A stretch of 64,000 nucleotides of DNA from assembly GCF_002811945.1 (NCBI RefSeq), contig NZ_NPDX01000002.1, positions 62,001 to 126,000 on the forward strand, read 5' to 3'. The position numbers and the translations under genes are program-made. Numbering within the stretch: the first letter of the stretch is position 1; every line of letters starts with the position of its first letter. The DNA is from Leptospira harrisiae (GTDB lineage Bacteria; Spirochaetota; Leptospiria; Leptospirales; Leptospiraceae). Positions 1 to 8,568 of this stretch are shown here, one piece after another. Under the pieces are notes generated by a model. That model made no database searches, was not told where the DNA came from, and was given only the letters and a program-made list of their open reading frames with translations.

Positions 1-234
1 ATCGATGCAAATGGGTGGCGCAACTTAGAAGAATCAGGTGGCTCAGACGAAGCAAAGTTCATTCCTTTTTTAACTTTTGAAAATTTAGAACATAGTGTCA
101 TTGAAGATGTCAAACGGATCAGGAACCATCCTTTGATTCCTAAAGACATCCCTGTTTATGGATATTATTACGACGTGAAAACTGGAAAGTTAGTAGAGGT
201 CAAAGAAGCCACGAAGATTGGTAGGGCTTCGTAA
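1..234 (+). CDS. beta-class carbonic anhydrase, C-terminal 77 residues (5' truncated by window edge)
   Basis: The open frame runs from base 1 to a TAA at 232-234. The tail has the signature of beta-carbonic anhydrases: a helix reading SVIEDVKRIRNHPLIP followed by a strand reading IPVYGYYYDVKTGKL, where the enzyme's last beta strand lies. The family interconverts CO2 and bicarbonate in the cytoplasm using a zinc held by Cys-His-Cys; those residues lie upstream of the window, so the catalytic state cannot be judged. A terminator follows, so this ends a transcription unit. The family call is fairly secure from the tail alone. Confidence 0.8.
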   Translation: MDANGWRNLEESGGSDEAKFIPFLTFENLEHSVIEDVKRIRNHPLIPKDIPVYGYYYDVKTGKLVEVKEATKIGRAS

Positions 235-273
235 TTCCAAAAACAAACTCAACTCAAACGAGAACCTAAAAAA

Positions 274-313
274 ATCCCAACAAACTATCACTAGTTGGGA
301 TCCTTTCTTTTTT
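274..313 (+). terminator. Rho-independent terminator after the carbonic anhydrase gene
   Basis: A perfect 8-bp stem ATCCCAAC (274-281) / GTTGGGAT (294-301) with a 12-nt loop is followed by CCTTTCTTTTTT. Its position 40 bases after the stop codon fits termination of the carbonic anhydrase transcript. Confidence 0.7.
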
Positions 314-422
314 AAAACCATTTTGCAAAAATCATTCACGGAGAATTTCTAAACATGAACTTTATATGAATATATTTTCAGTTTTACGGAATTGTATTTT
401 CTTAACTAAGTTTCCGTGGTAG

Positions 423-494
423 ATGGACGTCATTGGGTGGCGGGTCTAGTTCCCCTCCCTCATCGGGTGGGGATACGGATATCCAATCTGTACC
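423..494. repeat. 72-bp hairpin-containing dispersed repeat, copy 1
   Basis: The sequence is repeated in the same orientation at 8803-8874 with 3 mismatches in 72 positions. Its core forms a hairpin: TCCCC-T-CCC (451-459), loop TCATC, GGG-T-GGGGA (465-473), interrupted by one T-T mismatch. It has no convincing reading frame. The G+C-rich core stands out from the A+T-rich surroundings. It could be a small non-coding repeat family or a remnant of a larger element; two copies are seen here, and its genome-wide number is unknown. Confidence 0.85.
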
Positions 495-530
495 TGCGGT
501 TAATCCAGTATGACCCACTGCAATTCTCCC

Positions 531-573
531 TTGACAAAATTTGGCTACCTTTCTAATTTAACCAAGTGGTTAA
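531..573 (+). promoter_or_regulatory. Promoter and palindromic operator of the ArsR-family gene
   Basis: TTGACA (531-536) is followed after 17 bp by TAATTT (554-559). A perfect 16-bp palindrome TTAACCAAGTGGTTAA (558-573) covers the -10 edge and the expected transcription start; another half-site TGGTTAA (583-589) overlaps the ATG. Placement of a perfect palindrome over the start point directly before an ArsR gene suggests autorepression. The -10 box matches consensus poorly, and the leader would be very short. Confidence 0.55.
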
Positions 574-581
574 TTATCTAA

Positions 582-935
582 ATGGTTAAATTGCAGGATT
601 CGGAAGAAACACTCAATGCAACGTTCCAGGCATTGGCAGATCCAACTCGTAGAAAGATATTGATGCAACTAGTATCAGGTGAGGCAACCGTACTGGAATT
701 AGCCGAACCATTTCAAATGAGTCTTCCAGGAATTTCAAAACATCTAAAAGTTTTGGAAAAAGCCGGTCTCATCGAAAAAGGAAAAACAGCTCAATTTCGG
801 CCTTGTCGGTTAAAAGTGGAAGCACTTCAGGAAGCCAACCAATGGTTAGAACAATATAAAAAATTATGGGAAGAAAGATTGGATCGTTTAGATGCCTACT
901 TAACCGAATTACAAAAATCAAAAGGAAATTTTTAA
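582..935 (+). CDS. ArsR/SmtB-family winged-helix transcriptional regulator
   Basis: This 117-aa protein has the compact ArsR fold: ALADPTRRKIL near residues 17-27, the helix-turn-helix around residues 35-62 ending in SKHLKVLEKAGLI, then a wing and a C-terminal helix. No cysteine-rich metal site is present, so it belongs to the non-metal branch often paired with AHSA1/SRPBCC proteins, and such a protein starts one base after its stop codon. A palindrome overlaps its own start, consistent with autorepression. It probably controls the following genes up to the MATE exporter; the inducer is unknown. Confidence 0.85.
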   Translation: MVKLQDSEETLNATFQALADPTRRKILMQLVSGEATVLELAEPFQMSLPGISKHLKVLEKAGLIEKGKTAQFRPCRLKVEALQEANQWLEQYKKLWEERLDRLDAYLTELQKSKGNF

Positions 936-936
936 A

Positions 937-1902
937 ATGTTTAAATCAGATACAATCTTAACTTTAGAAGAAAAAACTGTTCGCATCGAACGATTGTTTA
1001 ATGCCCCCATTCAACTTGTTTGGGAAGTTTGGACAAATCCTTTGCACATTGAAAAATGGTGGGGTCCAAAGAATTTTACAAATCCAACTGTTGAGTTTGA
1101 TTTTAAAGTAGGAGGGTCTTATCGCATTGTTATGCGATCACCAGAAGGAGTTGATTATCCGATCATCGGAAAGTTTTTAGAAATCACCCCATTTCAAAGT
1201 TTTGTAATCAGCGATTTGGTAGATGAACATCCGGATGAATGGGTAGCGGAAGTGCAGAAGATGGCTGGGGTCACTGGAGACCGAGAAATATTAAATTCAA
1301 AGTTAAGAGTGTTATTCGAGGAGATTGACGGTAAAACAAAAGTTGTTTTACTTACTGAATTTGCAAGTAACCAAATTCGAGATGGATTTGCTAGTTCAGG
1401 TATGAAGGAAGGTTGGTCAGAAAGTTTTGAAAAATTAGAGACTAATGCATTACCTAAAGCGAATGAAATATATATTGAGAAAAAAATGAACCATTCTCAG
1501 GAATTGATTTTTAATACTCTTTCAAATCCATTAACAATTGACCTTTGGTGGGGTCCAAGCGGATTCAAAACTACAACAAAATCGATGGACTTTCGGATTG
1601 GTGGGAAATGGATTTTTACTATGGTTGGGCCAGATGGTACAATTTATCCTAACGTAATTGAATATAAGGAAATCAGAAAATTCGATTACTTGGAATACTC
1701 ACATGGTTCTGGTGATACAAATAAAAAGGATGATTTTTTAGCGAAAATATTTCTAATTGCATTCGGTGAAAACCAAACCGTAGTAAAAATGCAATTGACT
1801 TTTTCTGACACAAACGTTCGAAATGCGGTCATTGGTTTTGGTGCAATTGAAAGTGGACAACAAACACTTTCTAAACTAGATCAGTTCTTAAATCAAAAAT
1901 AG
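937..1902 (+). CDS. Tandem AHSA1/SRPBCC-domain protein
   Basis: The 321-aa protein contains two successive AHSA1-type (Activator of Hsp90 ATPase homologue, SRPBCC fold) domains, roughly residues 10-170 and 178-320. Each opens with a helix followed by the characteristic WWGP motif (W41-W42 and about residue 204), then a (K/R)xGGxxxxxM strand. Single-domain members of about 150 aa are usual, so this is a fusion or internal duplication with divergent halves. SRPBCC domains form hydrophobic ligand cavities, but the ligand cannot be read here. It is co-transcribed with the ArsR gene (1-nt gap). Confidence 0.8.
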   Translation: MFKSDTILTLEEKTVRIERLFNAPIQLVWEVWTNPLHIEKWWGPKNFTNPTVEFDFKVGGSYRIVMRSPEGVDYPIIGKFLEITPFQSFVISDLVDEHPDEWVAEVQKMAGVTGDREILNSKLRVLFEEIDGKTKVVLLTEFASNQIRDGFASSGMKEGWSESFEKLETNALPKANEIYIEKKMNHSQELIFNTLSNPLTIDLWWGPSGFKTTTKSMDFRIGGKWIFTMVGPDGTIYPNVIEYKEIRKFDYLEYSHGSGDTNKKDDFLAKIFLIAFGENQTVVKMQLTFSDTNVRNAVIGFGAIESGQQTLSKLDQFLNQK

Positions 1903-1913
1903 GGAAAGTATAA

Positions 1914-2294
1914 ATGTTTAAAAGTATCGTAGCAATTGTCGTTGGATTATTATCCAATGTTATCCTTTCCGTTCTTTGTGATTCAATTCTCAAAATGCTA
2001 AATTTTCTTCCTTATGATCATATGTTTGTATCAACACCATTGGTTTTGTTTGTCTTAGGTTATCGAATTGTATTTAGTATCTTTGGTTGTTATTTGGCAG
2101 CAAAGTTAGCACCTCAAAACCCGATGAAACATGCGTACATCTTAGGTGGAATTGGATTAATATTTGGAATCGCAGGTGTTATATTTGCAGGTCATTTAGG
2201 CCCATGGTGGTATGCATGGTCACTTGTGGTTCTCACTCCTTTCATTGCTCATTTAGGCGGTAAACTTTATGTATTACAGGAGAAATCCAAATGA
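1914..2294 (+). CDS. Small four-helix membrane protein of unknown function
   Basis: The 126-aa protein is strongly hydrophobic, with four likely membrane helices (about residues 4-24, 40-64, 73-93 and 97-118) and a short charged C-terminus. A good ribosome binding site (AGGGAAAG) precedes the ATG. Its stop overlaps the start of the MATE gene by four bases (ATGA), so the two are translationally coupled. No family is recognised; it may be an accessory to the exporter, but this rests only on the coupling. Confidence 0.65.
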   Translation: MFKSIVAIVVGLLSNVILSVLCDSILKMLNFLPYDHMFVSTPLVLFVLGYRIVFSIFGCYLAAKLAPQNPMKHAYILGGIGLIFGIAGVIFAGHLGPWWYAWSLVVLTPFIAHLGGKLYVLQEKSK

Positions 2295-3682
2295 CAAGTG
2301 CTAGTTTATGGGAAGATTTAAAGAAGGCACTTGCTGGTTCGGAAGAAGATTATACCGAAGTGAGCATTCGAAAGGCAGTGTTTCTTCTCTCTGTTCCAAT
2401 GGTTTTAGAACTCGTTTTAGAATCGGTATTTGCAGTTGTCGATATTTACTTTGTTGGTGCCTTGGGAGCTTCTGCAATCGCAACAGTTGGTTTAACTGAA
2501 ACTTATCTATTTCTATTATATTCTGTTGCAATGGGTTTATCTTTCTCTGTAACTGCGATCATTGCTAGGCGAATTGGTGAAAAAGAAAAAGACAAAGCGG
2601 GAGTTGCGGCTATCCAATCAATTTGGATCGCCATCCTTGCATCAGTTCCATTTGCTATTGCAGGGATATTCTTTTCAAAAGAACTCCTTAAACTTATGGG
2701 TGCAGATGAGTGGGTTTTAACTGAAGGTTATCATTATATGCAATGGATGTTAGGTGGTAACATTGTTATCATTCTTCTGTTTCTTATCAATGCTGTTTTT
2801 CGTGGAGCAGGGGATGCTGCGATTTCAATGAGAGTATTGTGGATATCTAATGGACTGAACATTATTTTAGATCCTATTTTTATTTTTGGTTGGGGACCGA
2901 TTCCAGCTTATGGAATTACTGGAGCTGCAATTGCAACTAACCTCGGTCGAGGGATCGGTGTTATGTTTCAAATTTGGTTGTTATTTCAGGGTGGTAAACA
3001 TATCAAAATTCTGAGATCACATCTAAAATTAGAATGGGAAACGATCCAAGGGATCTTAAAAACATCTCTTGGCGGGATTGGACAAATGATTGTTGGTATG
3101 ACATCCTGGATCTTTATCATACGAATCCTTTCCGAATTTGGAAGTCAAACAGTAGCCGGTGCGACCATCGCCCTAAGAACGATGATGTTTACTGTGATGC
3201 CTTCTTGGGGAATGTCTAACGCAGTAGCTACGTTAGTTGGACAAAACTTAGGTGCGGGTAAACCAGAAAGGGCGGAACAATCTGTATGGTTTACAGGGTT
3301 TTGTAATATGGGTTATTTGATCTTAGTATCATTTTTTTACTTTTTTTGGAGTGAAAATCTAATTTCAATTTTCTCTAACGACCGAGAAGTCATAGCCATT
3401 GGTGGCAAATGGTTGCAAATTGTATCGTATTCATATTTTATTCATGCTTGGTGGATGGCAGCAGGACAGGCTTTCAACGGTGCAGGAGATACAATCACAC
3501 CTACAAAAATTAATATTGTATTCTTTTGGATCATTCAAATTCCCTTAGCTTATCTTTTGGGAAAATATTTTGCTTTCGGCTCAACTGGAGTATTTTGGTC
3601 TATTATGATTTCCGAATCATCTGTTGGGATTTTTACTCTTTGGTTATTTACTAAAGGGAATTGGAAACAATCAAAGGTATAA
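2291..3682 (+). CDS. MATE-family multidrug/cation antiporter
   Basis: The 463-aa length and about 12 membrane helices fit the MATE (multidrug and toxic compound extrusion) family. Two related halves are visible, each with the family's small-residue and proline pattern: the N-half opens with SVPMVLELVLESVFAVVD, and both halves contain a (F/N)RGAGD or (F/N)GAGDT motif (around residues 173 and 396). The family exports drugs or metabolites using H+ or Na+ gradients. AGGAG precedes the ATG, which overlaps the upstream gene by 4 nt. In this operon it is probably controlled by the ArsR protein. Confidence 0.9.
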   Translation: MTSASLWEDLKKALAGSEEDYTEVSIRKAVFLLSVPMVLELVLESVFAVVDIYFVGALGASAIATVGLTETYLFLLYSVAMGLSFSVTAIIARRIGEKEKDKAGVAAIQSIWIAILASVPFAIAGIFFSKELLKLMGADEWVLTEGYHYMQWMLGGNIVIILLFLINAVFRGAGDAAISMRVLWISNGLNIILDPIFIFGWGPIPAYGITGAAIATNLGRGIGVMFQIWLLFQGGKHIKILRSHLKLEWETIQGILKTSLGGIGQMIVGMTSWIFIIRILSEFGSQTVAGATIALRTMMFTVMPSWGMSNAVATLVGQNLGAGKPERAEQSVWFTGFCNMGYLILVSFFYFFWSENLISIFSNDREVIAIGGKWLQIVSYSYFIHAWWMAAGQAFNGAGDTITPTKINIVFFWIIQIPLAYLLGKYFAFGSTGVFWSIMISESSVGIFTLWLFTKGNWKQSKV

Positions 3683-3694
3683 GAGGACTAAAGT

Positions 3695-4114
3695 ATGAAA
3701 TCAGCAATTCCTAAATCAATTGATGAATACATAGAAAAATTTCCTAAAGATGTGCAACAAATTCTTCAAAAAGTTCGAAACACAATACAGAAAGAAGCAC
3801 CGGAAGCGACAGAAGCAATTAGTTATGCGATGCCAACTTTCGTACAAAATGGAAACTTAGTACATTTTGCCGCTTATGCAAAACATATAGGTTTTTATGC
3901 ACTTCCTTCAGGAAATATAGCCTTCCAAAAAGAAATTTCAAAATATAAAAATGGAAAAGGTTCCATTCAATTTCCATTGGATGAACCAATTCCATATGCT
4001 CTGATCAAAAAAATTGTTAAATTCAGAGTGAACGAAAATGGGCAAAAAATAAAGAAAAAGGTTCAAAAAAAAAAGACTACAAAGTTAAAAAAACCAATCT
4101 CAAAGAAATCATAA
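3695..4114 (+). CDS. DUF1801 / YdhG-like protein
   Basis: The 139-aa protein matches the DUF1801 (YdhG-type) pattern: SIDEYIEKFPKDVQQILQKV at the N-terminus, EAISYAMPTF in the middle, and AYAKHIGFYALPSG. Relatives include the frataxin-like iron chaperone Fra of Bacillus, so an iron link is possible but unproven. The last 25 residues are a lysine-rich tail (KKKVQKKKTTKLKKP) beyond the domain. AGAGGA lies seven bases before the ATG, and the gene follows the MATE gene by 12 nt, so it probably ends the ArsR-led operon. Confidence 0.75.
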   Translation: MKSAIPKSIDEYIEKFPKDVQQILQKVRNTIQKEAPEATEAISYAMPTFVQNGNLVHFAAYAKHIGFYALPSGNIAFQKEISKYKNGKGSIQFPLDEPIPYALIKKIVKFRVNENGQKIKKKVQKKKTTKLKKPISKKS

Positions 4115-4263
4115 ATGCAGATTTATTATTTCTGCGATGTTATTACTTTCTATTTTAAGAAAGAATAAACTTATTTCGTTATCTCTTTAAATTATATTTA
4201 GATTTACAAGAGATGATTTATCAAAAAAATCAATTCATCTGTTTTTATGGATGAGGATCATAG

Positions 4264-5061
4264 ATGGAGTTTGAAAGTCAAAGCATACTTTATTTATGGA
4301 ACAGTCGAGTCATGTTTGCAACCAATAGTATGCAGACAGATTTTCATTCGCATTACGCAGCGACACTGGCAATCTCTTTAGACAAAAATATAACAATCGA
4401 AACTGAATTAGGCAAAGATGAGTATCGAGTTGCTTTGGTTGGTCCAAATACATACCACCGAACAGTTTCACCTGGTATCGAAATGGTAGCGTTACTAATT
4501 GATCCCGAAACATACGAATTTGGATCCATTTCTGAATCGGTATCATCGGGCGAAGTAAAACGTTTAGACATTCAAAAATTTTTACCTCTGATAGACTCGT
4601 TATGGTCATTGTATTATGGTGATTTAAATAATAACGAGGCAACTCAACTTCAGTTAAGTTTACTTCGAACTGTTTATCCGTTTGAAGAATTAAAAACAAC
4701 AATGGATCCAAGGATTCAAAAAATTGCCCAAAAAATTAGATTTGAAGTTCCCAGTAGCATTCGAATGAAAGAAATAGGAAAAGATTTTTCTATTTCTGAA
4801 GATCGATTGATTCGTTTATTTAAAGAAAATCTTGGAATTCCCTTACGCAGATATCTACTATGGGTCCGTATTTTGCGCGCAGTCAAAGAACTAAAAGCAG
4901 GGAACAATCTTACTGATGCTGCTCATGCAGCAGGTTTTTCTGATTCAGCACATTTCTCAAGAACGTTTAAAGAAAATTTTGGATTTATACCTTCTCTCTT
5001 TTTTGGTCACCTCAAAACAGCTGAAGTTAGATTTTGTGAATCTGATGACAGTTTACAATAA
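4264..5061 (+). CDS. AraC-family transcriptional regulator
   Basis: The 265-aa protein has a C-terminal AraC/XylS DNA-binding region (about residues 160-255) with both helix-turn-helices; the second carries the family signature AAGFSDSAHFSRTFKENFG. The N-terminal 150 residues form a cupin-like sensing region beginning with a FHSHYA metal or ligand strand. GAGGA precedes the ATG. It lies upstream of the M24 peptidase and two lipoprotein genes on the same strand and may regulate them. Its ligand is unknown. Confidence 0.85.
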   Translation: MEFESQSILYLWNSRVMFATNSMQTDFHSHYAATLAISLDKNITIETELGKDEYRVALVGPNTYHRTVSPGIEMVALLIDPETYEFGSISESVSSGEVKRLDIQKFLPLIDSLWSLYYGDLNNNEATQLQLSLLRTVYPFEELKTTMDPRIQKIAQKIRFEVPSSIRMKEIGKDFSISEDRLIRLFKENLGIPLRRYLLWVRILRAVKELKAGNNLTDAAHAAGFSDSAHFSRTFKENFGFIPSLFFGHLKTAEVRFCESDDSLQ

Positions 5062-5142
5062 ATCTAAAAAATACCGGAATCGTTCAAGCAGAGAATCGGA
5101 TATTTTGTTATTCTCATTTTCTACTAAGGAAAAGAGACCAAT

Positions 5143-6030
5143 ATGCCCTTACTCCAAGAAAAAGGATTCTTATCTAAATTATCCTCCAAACTATCAAAAT
5201 TAAAATCTGAATCGATTCGAATCCCAACAATAGAAGAAAAAAATGGATTTTTAAAAGCACAAAAACTTGCTTACGAATGTGTCACTACCATCGAGAAAGA
5301 AATGTTGCCTGGTTGGACAGAAAAACAAACAGCTAAACGTATGAATGAGTTTTTACGAGATCATGGAGTAAAAACTTTTTTACATAGGCCATTTGCTTGG
5401 TTTGGCGAACATGCAAGATTTGACGGTTACCAACGGTTCACTCAATTTCATCCAGGCAAAAAACGATTGGTTGAAGAAGAATCTTTTATCTTAGATGTAT
5501 CGCCGGTGGTAGATGGCTATATTGGAGATATAGGTTATTCATCTTCATTAATCAAAAACTCAGAACTTGATTCTGGTATGAAATATTTATTACAGCTTCG
5601 TGATGAAATTCCAAAATACTTTAGTTCATCGATGACTCCTTCAGAAATTTGGTGGAAAATTGATATTGATGCCAAAAATTCTGGCTTCGATAATGTACAT
5701 TCGTTATATCCTTTTGCAGTTCTAGGACACAGAGTTTATAAAGTTAATCTTCCCAATATTTCTTTTCCGCTATTGCCTGTTAGCTTTGCAAGTTGGTTTA
5801 GTATGCAAGGTTCATATGAATTTTTGTCTCACAAAGTTTTACCCGAATTATTAACGCCAGATCATGAAGGTGATAAAGTAGGACTATGGGCGATAGAACC
5901 ACATTTAGGTAGAGGTAAAACTGGTTTTAAATTCGAAGAGATTTTAGTTGTAGAAGAAAATAAAGCATATTGGTTGGACGATGAAGTCCCGCATGTAAAA
6001 AAATACCAATTGTTAAAAGGATTGAGCTAA
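5143..6030 (+). CDS. M24-family metallopeptidase-like protein (pita-bread fold)
   Basis: The 295-aa protein has the creatinase/aminopeptidase fold of methionine aminopeptidases and Xaa-Pro peptidases. All five metal ligands appear retained: D118 in ILDVSP and D129 in IGDIG with the usual 11-residue spacing, H196 in LGHRVYK, E252 in AIEPH, and the glutamate of FKFEEILV (265/266). The N-terminal creatinase domain of Xaa-Pro aminopeptidases is absent. Substrate unknown. AAGGA precedes the ATG, and one base separates it from the next lipoprotein gene, so the three genes through 8568 form an operon. Confidence 0.8.
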   Translation: MPLLQEKGFLSKLSSKLSKLKSESIRIPTIEEKNGFLKAQKLAYECVTTIEKEMLPGWTEKQTAKRMNEFLRDHGVKTFLHRPFAWFGEHARFDGYQRFTQFHPGKKRLVEEESFILDVSPVVDGYIGDIGYSSSLIKNSELDSGMKYLLQLRDEIPKYFSSSMTPSEIWWKIDIDAKNSGFDNVHSLYPFAVLGHRVYKVNLPNISFPLLPVSFASWFSMQGSYEFLSHKVLPELLTPDHEGDKVGLWAIEPHLGRGKTGFKFEEILVVEENKAYWLDDEVPHVKKYQLLKGLS

Positions 6031-6031
6031 A

Positions 6032-7267
6032 ATGAGAATTCAAAAACAAAATTTTATATTTTTCCTACTTTTAATTATTATTGGATGTAATACAAACAAT
6101 ATCAAAATAGGAAAAGCATACAAATTAGGTCCTGTTCCTAATTCTATACAGGAAGTTACAAATCCAGATCCATTTTTGGATCATATGAATACTACAATTC
6201 CTTTGTTACCTGGCCATGATGATTTAATTTTTGATAATCAAAAACAAGTCGCCTATGCATCAGGAATGGATGGTTGGATTTGGAAATTAGATTTAAAAAC
6301 AAATCATGGAACTACCTGGATAAAACCTCCAGTTAATCCAGCAGGATTACAATTCACTAATGATAAAAAAGAATCTATTTTGTTTTGTGCTTCAAAACTG
6401 GGAGGAGTCAAATACGAAGATCATCAGAAAGTTGGATTGTACGAAGTAAATATCAAAACAATGTCTTTGACACCACTTCTTCTCACTTTGCCTAAGTTAG
6501 AAAATTCTGATTTCGAAATTGTTTATCCAGAATCAAAACGTCCCATCTTTTCAATACATTCGTTAAATGAAAATAATTCTAGACCTTTCTCTTTATGTAA
6601 CGATCTTGCGGTTTCAAAAGATGGAAATCGAATTTATATTTCAGAACCATTTGAAAGAGAAGATGCAGCCATGGGAAGTGGAGCTGTACCAGAAGCCATT
6701 GGACTTTATCCTCACGGTAAACTTTGGATGTATGATAGAAAAAAGAATACAATATCACTAGTTATGAATGGTTTTACTTTTGTTGATGGTATCATCATTG
6801 CAGAACATTCTGCGTCCAAAGAAGAGTCGGTAATAATTACAGAAACTACCAAGTTTCGAATTATCAGAGCAAACATAAGTGGAAAAAAGGAAGGTACGTT
6901 TGAAGTTCTTTTTGAGAATTTACCTGGCCTTGCTGATGGGTTGGAACGAGATACAAAAGGTAGGATTTGGGTTGGGATCATTAAACCACGATCCGGACTT
7001 GTGAATTTTATCCATAACAATCCCTGGATGAAACCGTTGTTGTTATCACTACCACAACGGATTTTGCCAATTGCAAAAAAAACAGGAATTTTGGTATTAG
7101 ATCCTTTAGGAAAAAAAGCATTATACTTCGTTATGCATGATGGTTCGAAAATCAAAGATATCTCTGTTGCCGTTCCGAATATAGATTCTGTTTATTTTCC
7201 GTCGTTTGATACCTCATCACGTGGATTGTATTCTATTCCATTGAACAAGCTTAAGTTAGGTGAATGA
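6032..7267 (+). CDS. Beta-propeller lipoprotein, SMP-30/strictosidine synthase-like (paralogue 1)
   Basis: The 411-aa protein starts with a lipoprotein signal ending IIIGC (C19), a relaxed spirochaete-type lipobox. The mature part looks like a six-bladed propeller of the SMP-30/gluconolaconase/strictosidine-synthase superfamily: DGWIWKLDL, CNDLAVSKDGNRIYISEP (the metal-site loop), FVDGIIIAE, and LPGLADGLERDTKGRIWVGI. Such proteins are lactonases or hydrolases, but no specific substrate can be read. The stop overlaps the start of the next paralogue (ATGA). Confidence 0.75.
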   Translation: MRIQKQNFIFFLLLIIIGCNTNNIKIGKAYKLGPVPNSIQEVTNPDPFLDHMNTTIPLLPGHDDLIFDNQKQVAYASGMDGWIWKLDLKTNHGTTWIKPPVNPAGLQFTNDKKESILFCASKLGGVKYEDHQKVGLYEVNIKTMSLTPLLLTLPKLENSDFEIVYPESKRPIFSIHSLNENNSRPFSLCNDLAVSKDGNRIYISEPFEREDAAMGSGAVPEAIGLYPHGKLWMYDRKKNTISLVMNGFTFVDGIIIAEHSASKEESVIITETTKFRIIRANISGKKEGTFEVLFENLPGLADGLERDTKGRIWVGIIKPRSGLVNFIHNNPWMKPLLLSLPQRILPIAKKTGILVLDPLGKKALYFVMHDGSKIKDISVAVPNIDSVYFPSFDTSSRGLYSIPLNKLKLGE

Positions 7268-8568
7268 ATATGTATCTTAATCTATTGAAATTATCTAAAA
7301 AACAAAAAGTTAATATATCTTTTTTTGTATTCGTTTCATGTTTAGTTTTCATTTCATGTAAAACACCAGAAGAATACTTTAAAAATCAAATCAAAGATCC
7401 TGTTGAACTTTCTTATAACCCTATAATAGATTCTATTAAATCAGAGGGAGATCCTATTAAAAAGAATGTTACAATCGATGGAAATGTTCTACCTGCCCAA
7501 GATGAAATCCTTTTGCAAGAAGAATTAAATCGTGCATTTGTTGCATCCATAGATGGCTGGATTTGGAAAGTTGACTTAGCAGAAAACACCTTCGAACCAT
7601 TTGTTAAAACTCCTTTGTTACCGGGTGGAATGGTTTTTCATCCAAAAAACCAAGATATTATTTATATGTGTTTGTCACGTGGCAAAGAACATAAGGATTC
7701 TTTAGTGGATGGCCCGGGTATATATGAATTAAAAATTTCCACTAAACAATTACGTAAAATTGGAACAAGAGTGCCAAATGTTGATAAATCAATAGAAGTC
7801 TCTCAAGGAAAAATTGGAAAATTTTTTCCTTGGAACAATGAAACAAAAATCCCCATTGTCCAATTGAATGAATCAAATAGCCGTAATGTGGAAAAGGCTG
7901 ATGACATAGCGATTAGTAATGATGGAGAGCGTATTTATTTTACAGAACCTTACGACCATCCAAATTCTATTCTTGGTGTAAGTTCTCAATCAAAACATGA
8001 AGTTCTTACTTTAGGAAGGAATGGACATCTCTGGAAATATGATATAAAGGATAATACGGTTAGCCTTGTCGCTCACCAATATACATATTTAGATGGCATA
8101 TTATTAGAATATTCAGATAATAATAATAATGAATCATCAATACTTTTAAATGAACTCTCAAAATCAAGACTCATACGTCTGCATTTATCTGGAGATAAAA
8201 AAGGAGAAGACGAAGTAGTTATCGATGGCCTACCGGGATTTCCGGATGGGATGGATAGAGACCAGGTTGGTCGAATTTGGATCGCTATCCCAGTGGAAAG
8301 GTCAAAGTTAATCACTTGGTTGCATAAACATCCATTTTGGAAACTTCTTGTTTTGTACATACCTGAAAGTCTTCTTCCGGTATCTAAAAAAACGGGTCTT
8401 CTTGCGTTATCGCCTAACGGATCTAAACCTTTATATTTTGCTATGCATGATGGAAGTTTGTTTTCTCATATTATTGTTGTTGTGCCGGGAAAAAACAAAC
8501 TATATTTAGCAGTTTACCAAGATGGATTCAAAGGTTTTGTCACAATGCCTTACCCTAACAATATTTAG
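7264..8568 (+). CDS. Beta-propeller lipoprotein, SMP-30/strictosidine synthase-like (paralogue 2)
   Basis: The 434-aa protein is a divergent duplicate of the preceding gene: the same order of DGWIWKVDL, ADDIAISNDGERIYFTEP, YLDGILLE and LPGFPDGMDRDQVGRIWIAI blocks, and the same C-terminal KKTG..L....G...LYF.MHDGS segment. The signal peptide ends VFISC with C32 as the likely lipidated residue. The 4-nt overlap with paralogue 1 implies coupled translation. A fused or neighbouring partner is the M24 protein at 5143. Function is likely hydrolytic, outside the inner membrane; substrate unknown. Confidence 0.75.
   Translation: MNMYLNLLKLSKKQKVNISFFVFVSCLVFISCKTPEEYFKNQIKDPVELSYNPIIDSIKSEGDPIKKNVTIDGNVLPAQDEILLQEELNRAFVASIDGWIWKVDLAENTFEPFVKTPLLPGGMVFHPKNQDIIYMCLSRGKEHKDSLVDGPGIYELKISTKQLRKIGTRVPNVDKSIEVSQGKIGKFFPWNNETKIPIVQLNESNSRNVEKADDIAISNDGERIYFTEPYDHPNSILGVSSQSKHEVLTLGRNGHLWKYDIKDNTVSLVAHQYTYLDGILLEYSDNNNNESSILLNELSKSRLIRLHLSGDKKGEDEVVIDGLPGFPDGMDRDQVGRIWIAIPVERSKLITWLHKHPFWKLLVLYIPESLLPVSKKTGLLALSPNGSKPLYFAMHDGSLFSHIIVVVPGKNKLYLAVYQDGFKGFVTMPYPNNI

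Larger units (their letters stand above)
235..581. other. 347-bp intergenic region
   Basis: No gene is seen. The region holds the terminator at 274-313, a 72-bp dispersed repeat copy at 423-494, and the promoter with palindromic operator for the ArsR gene at 531-573. The stretch 314-422 shows nothing recognisable. Confidence 0.6.
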
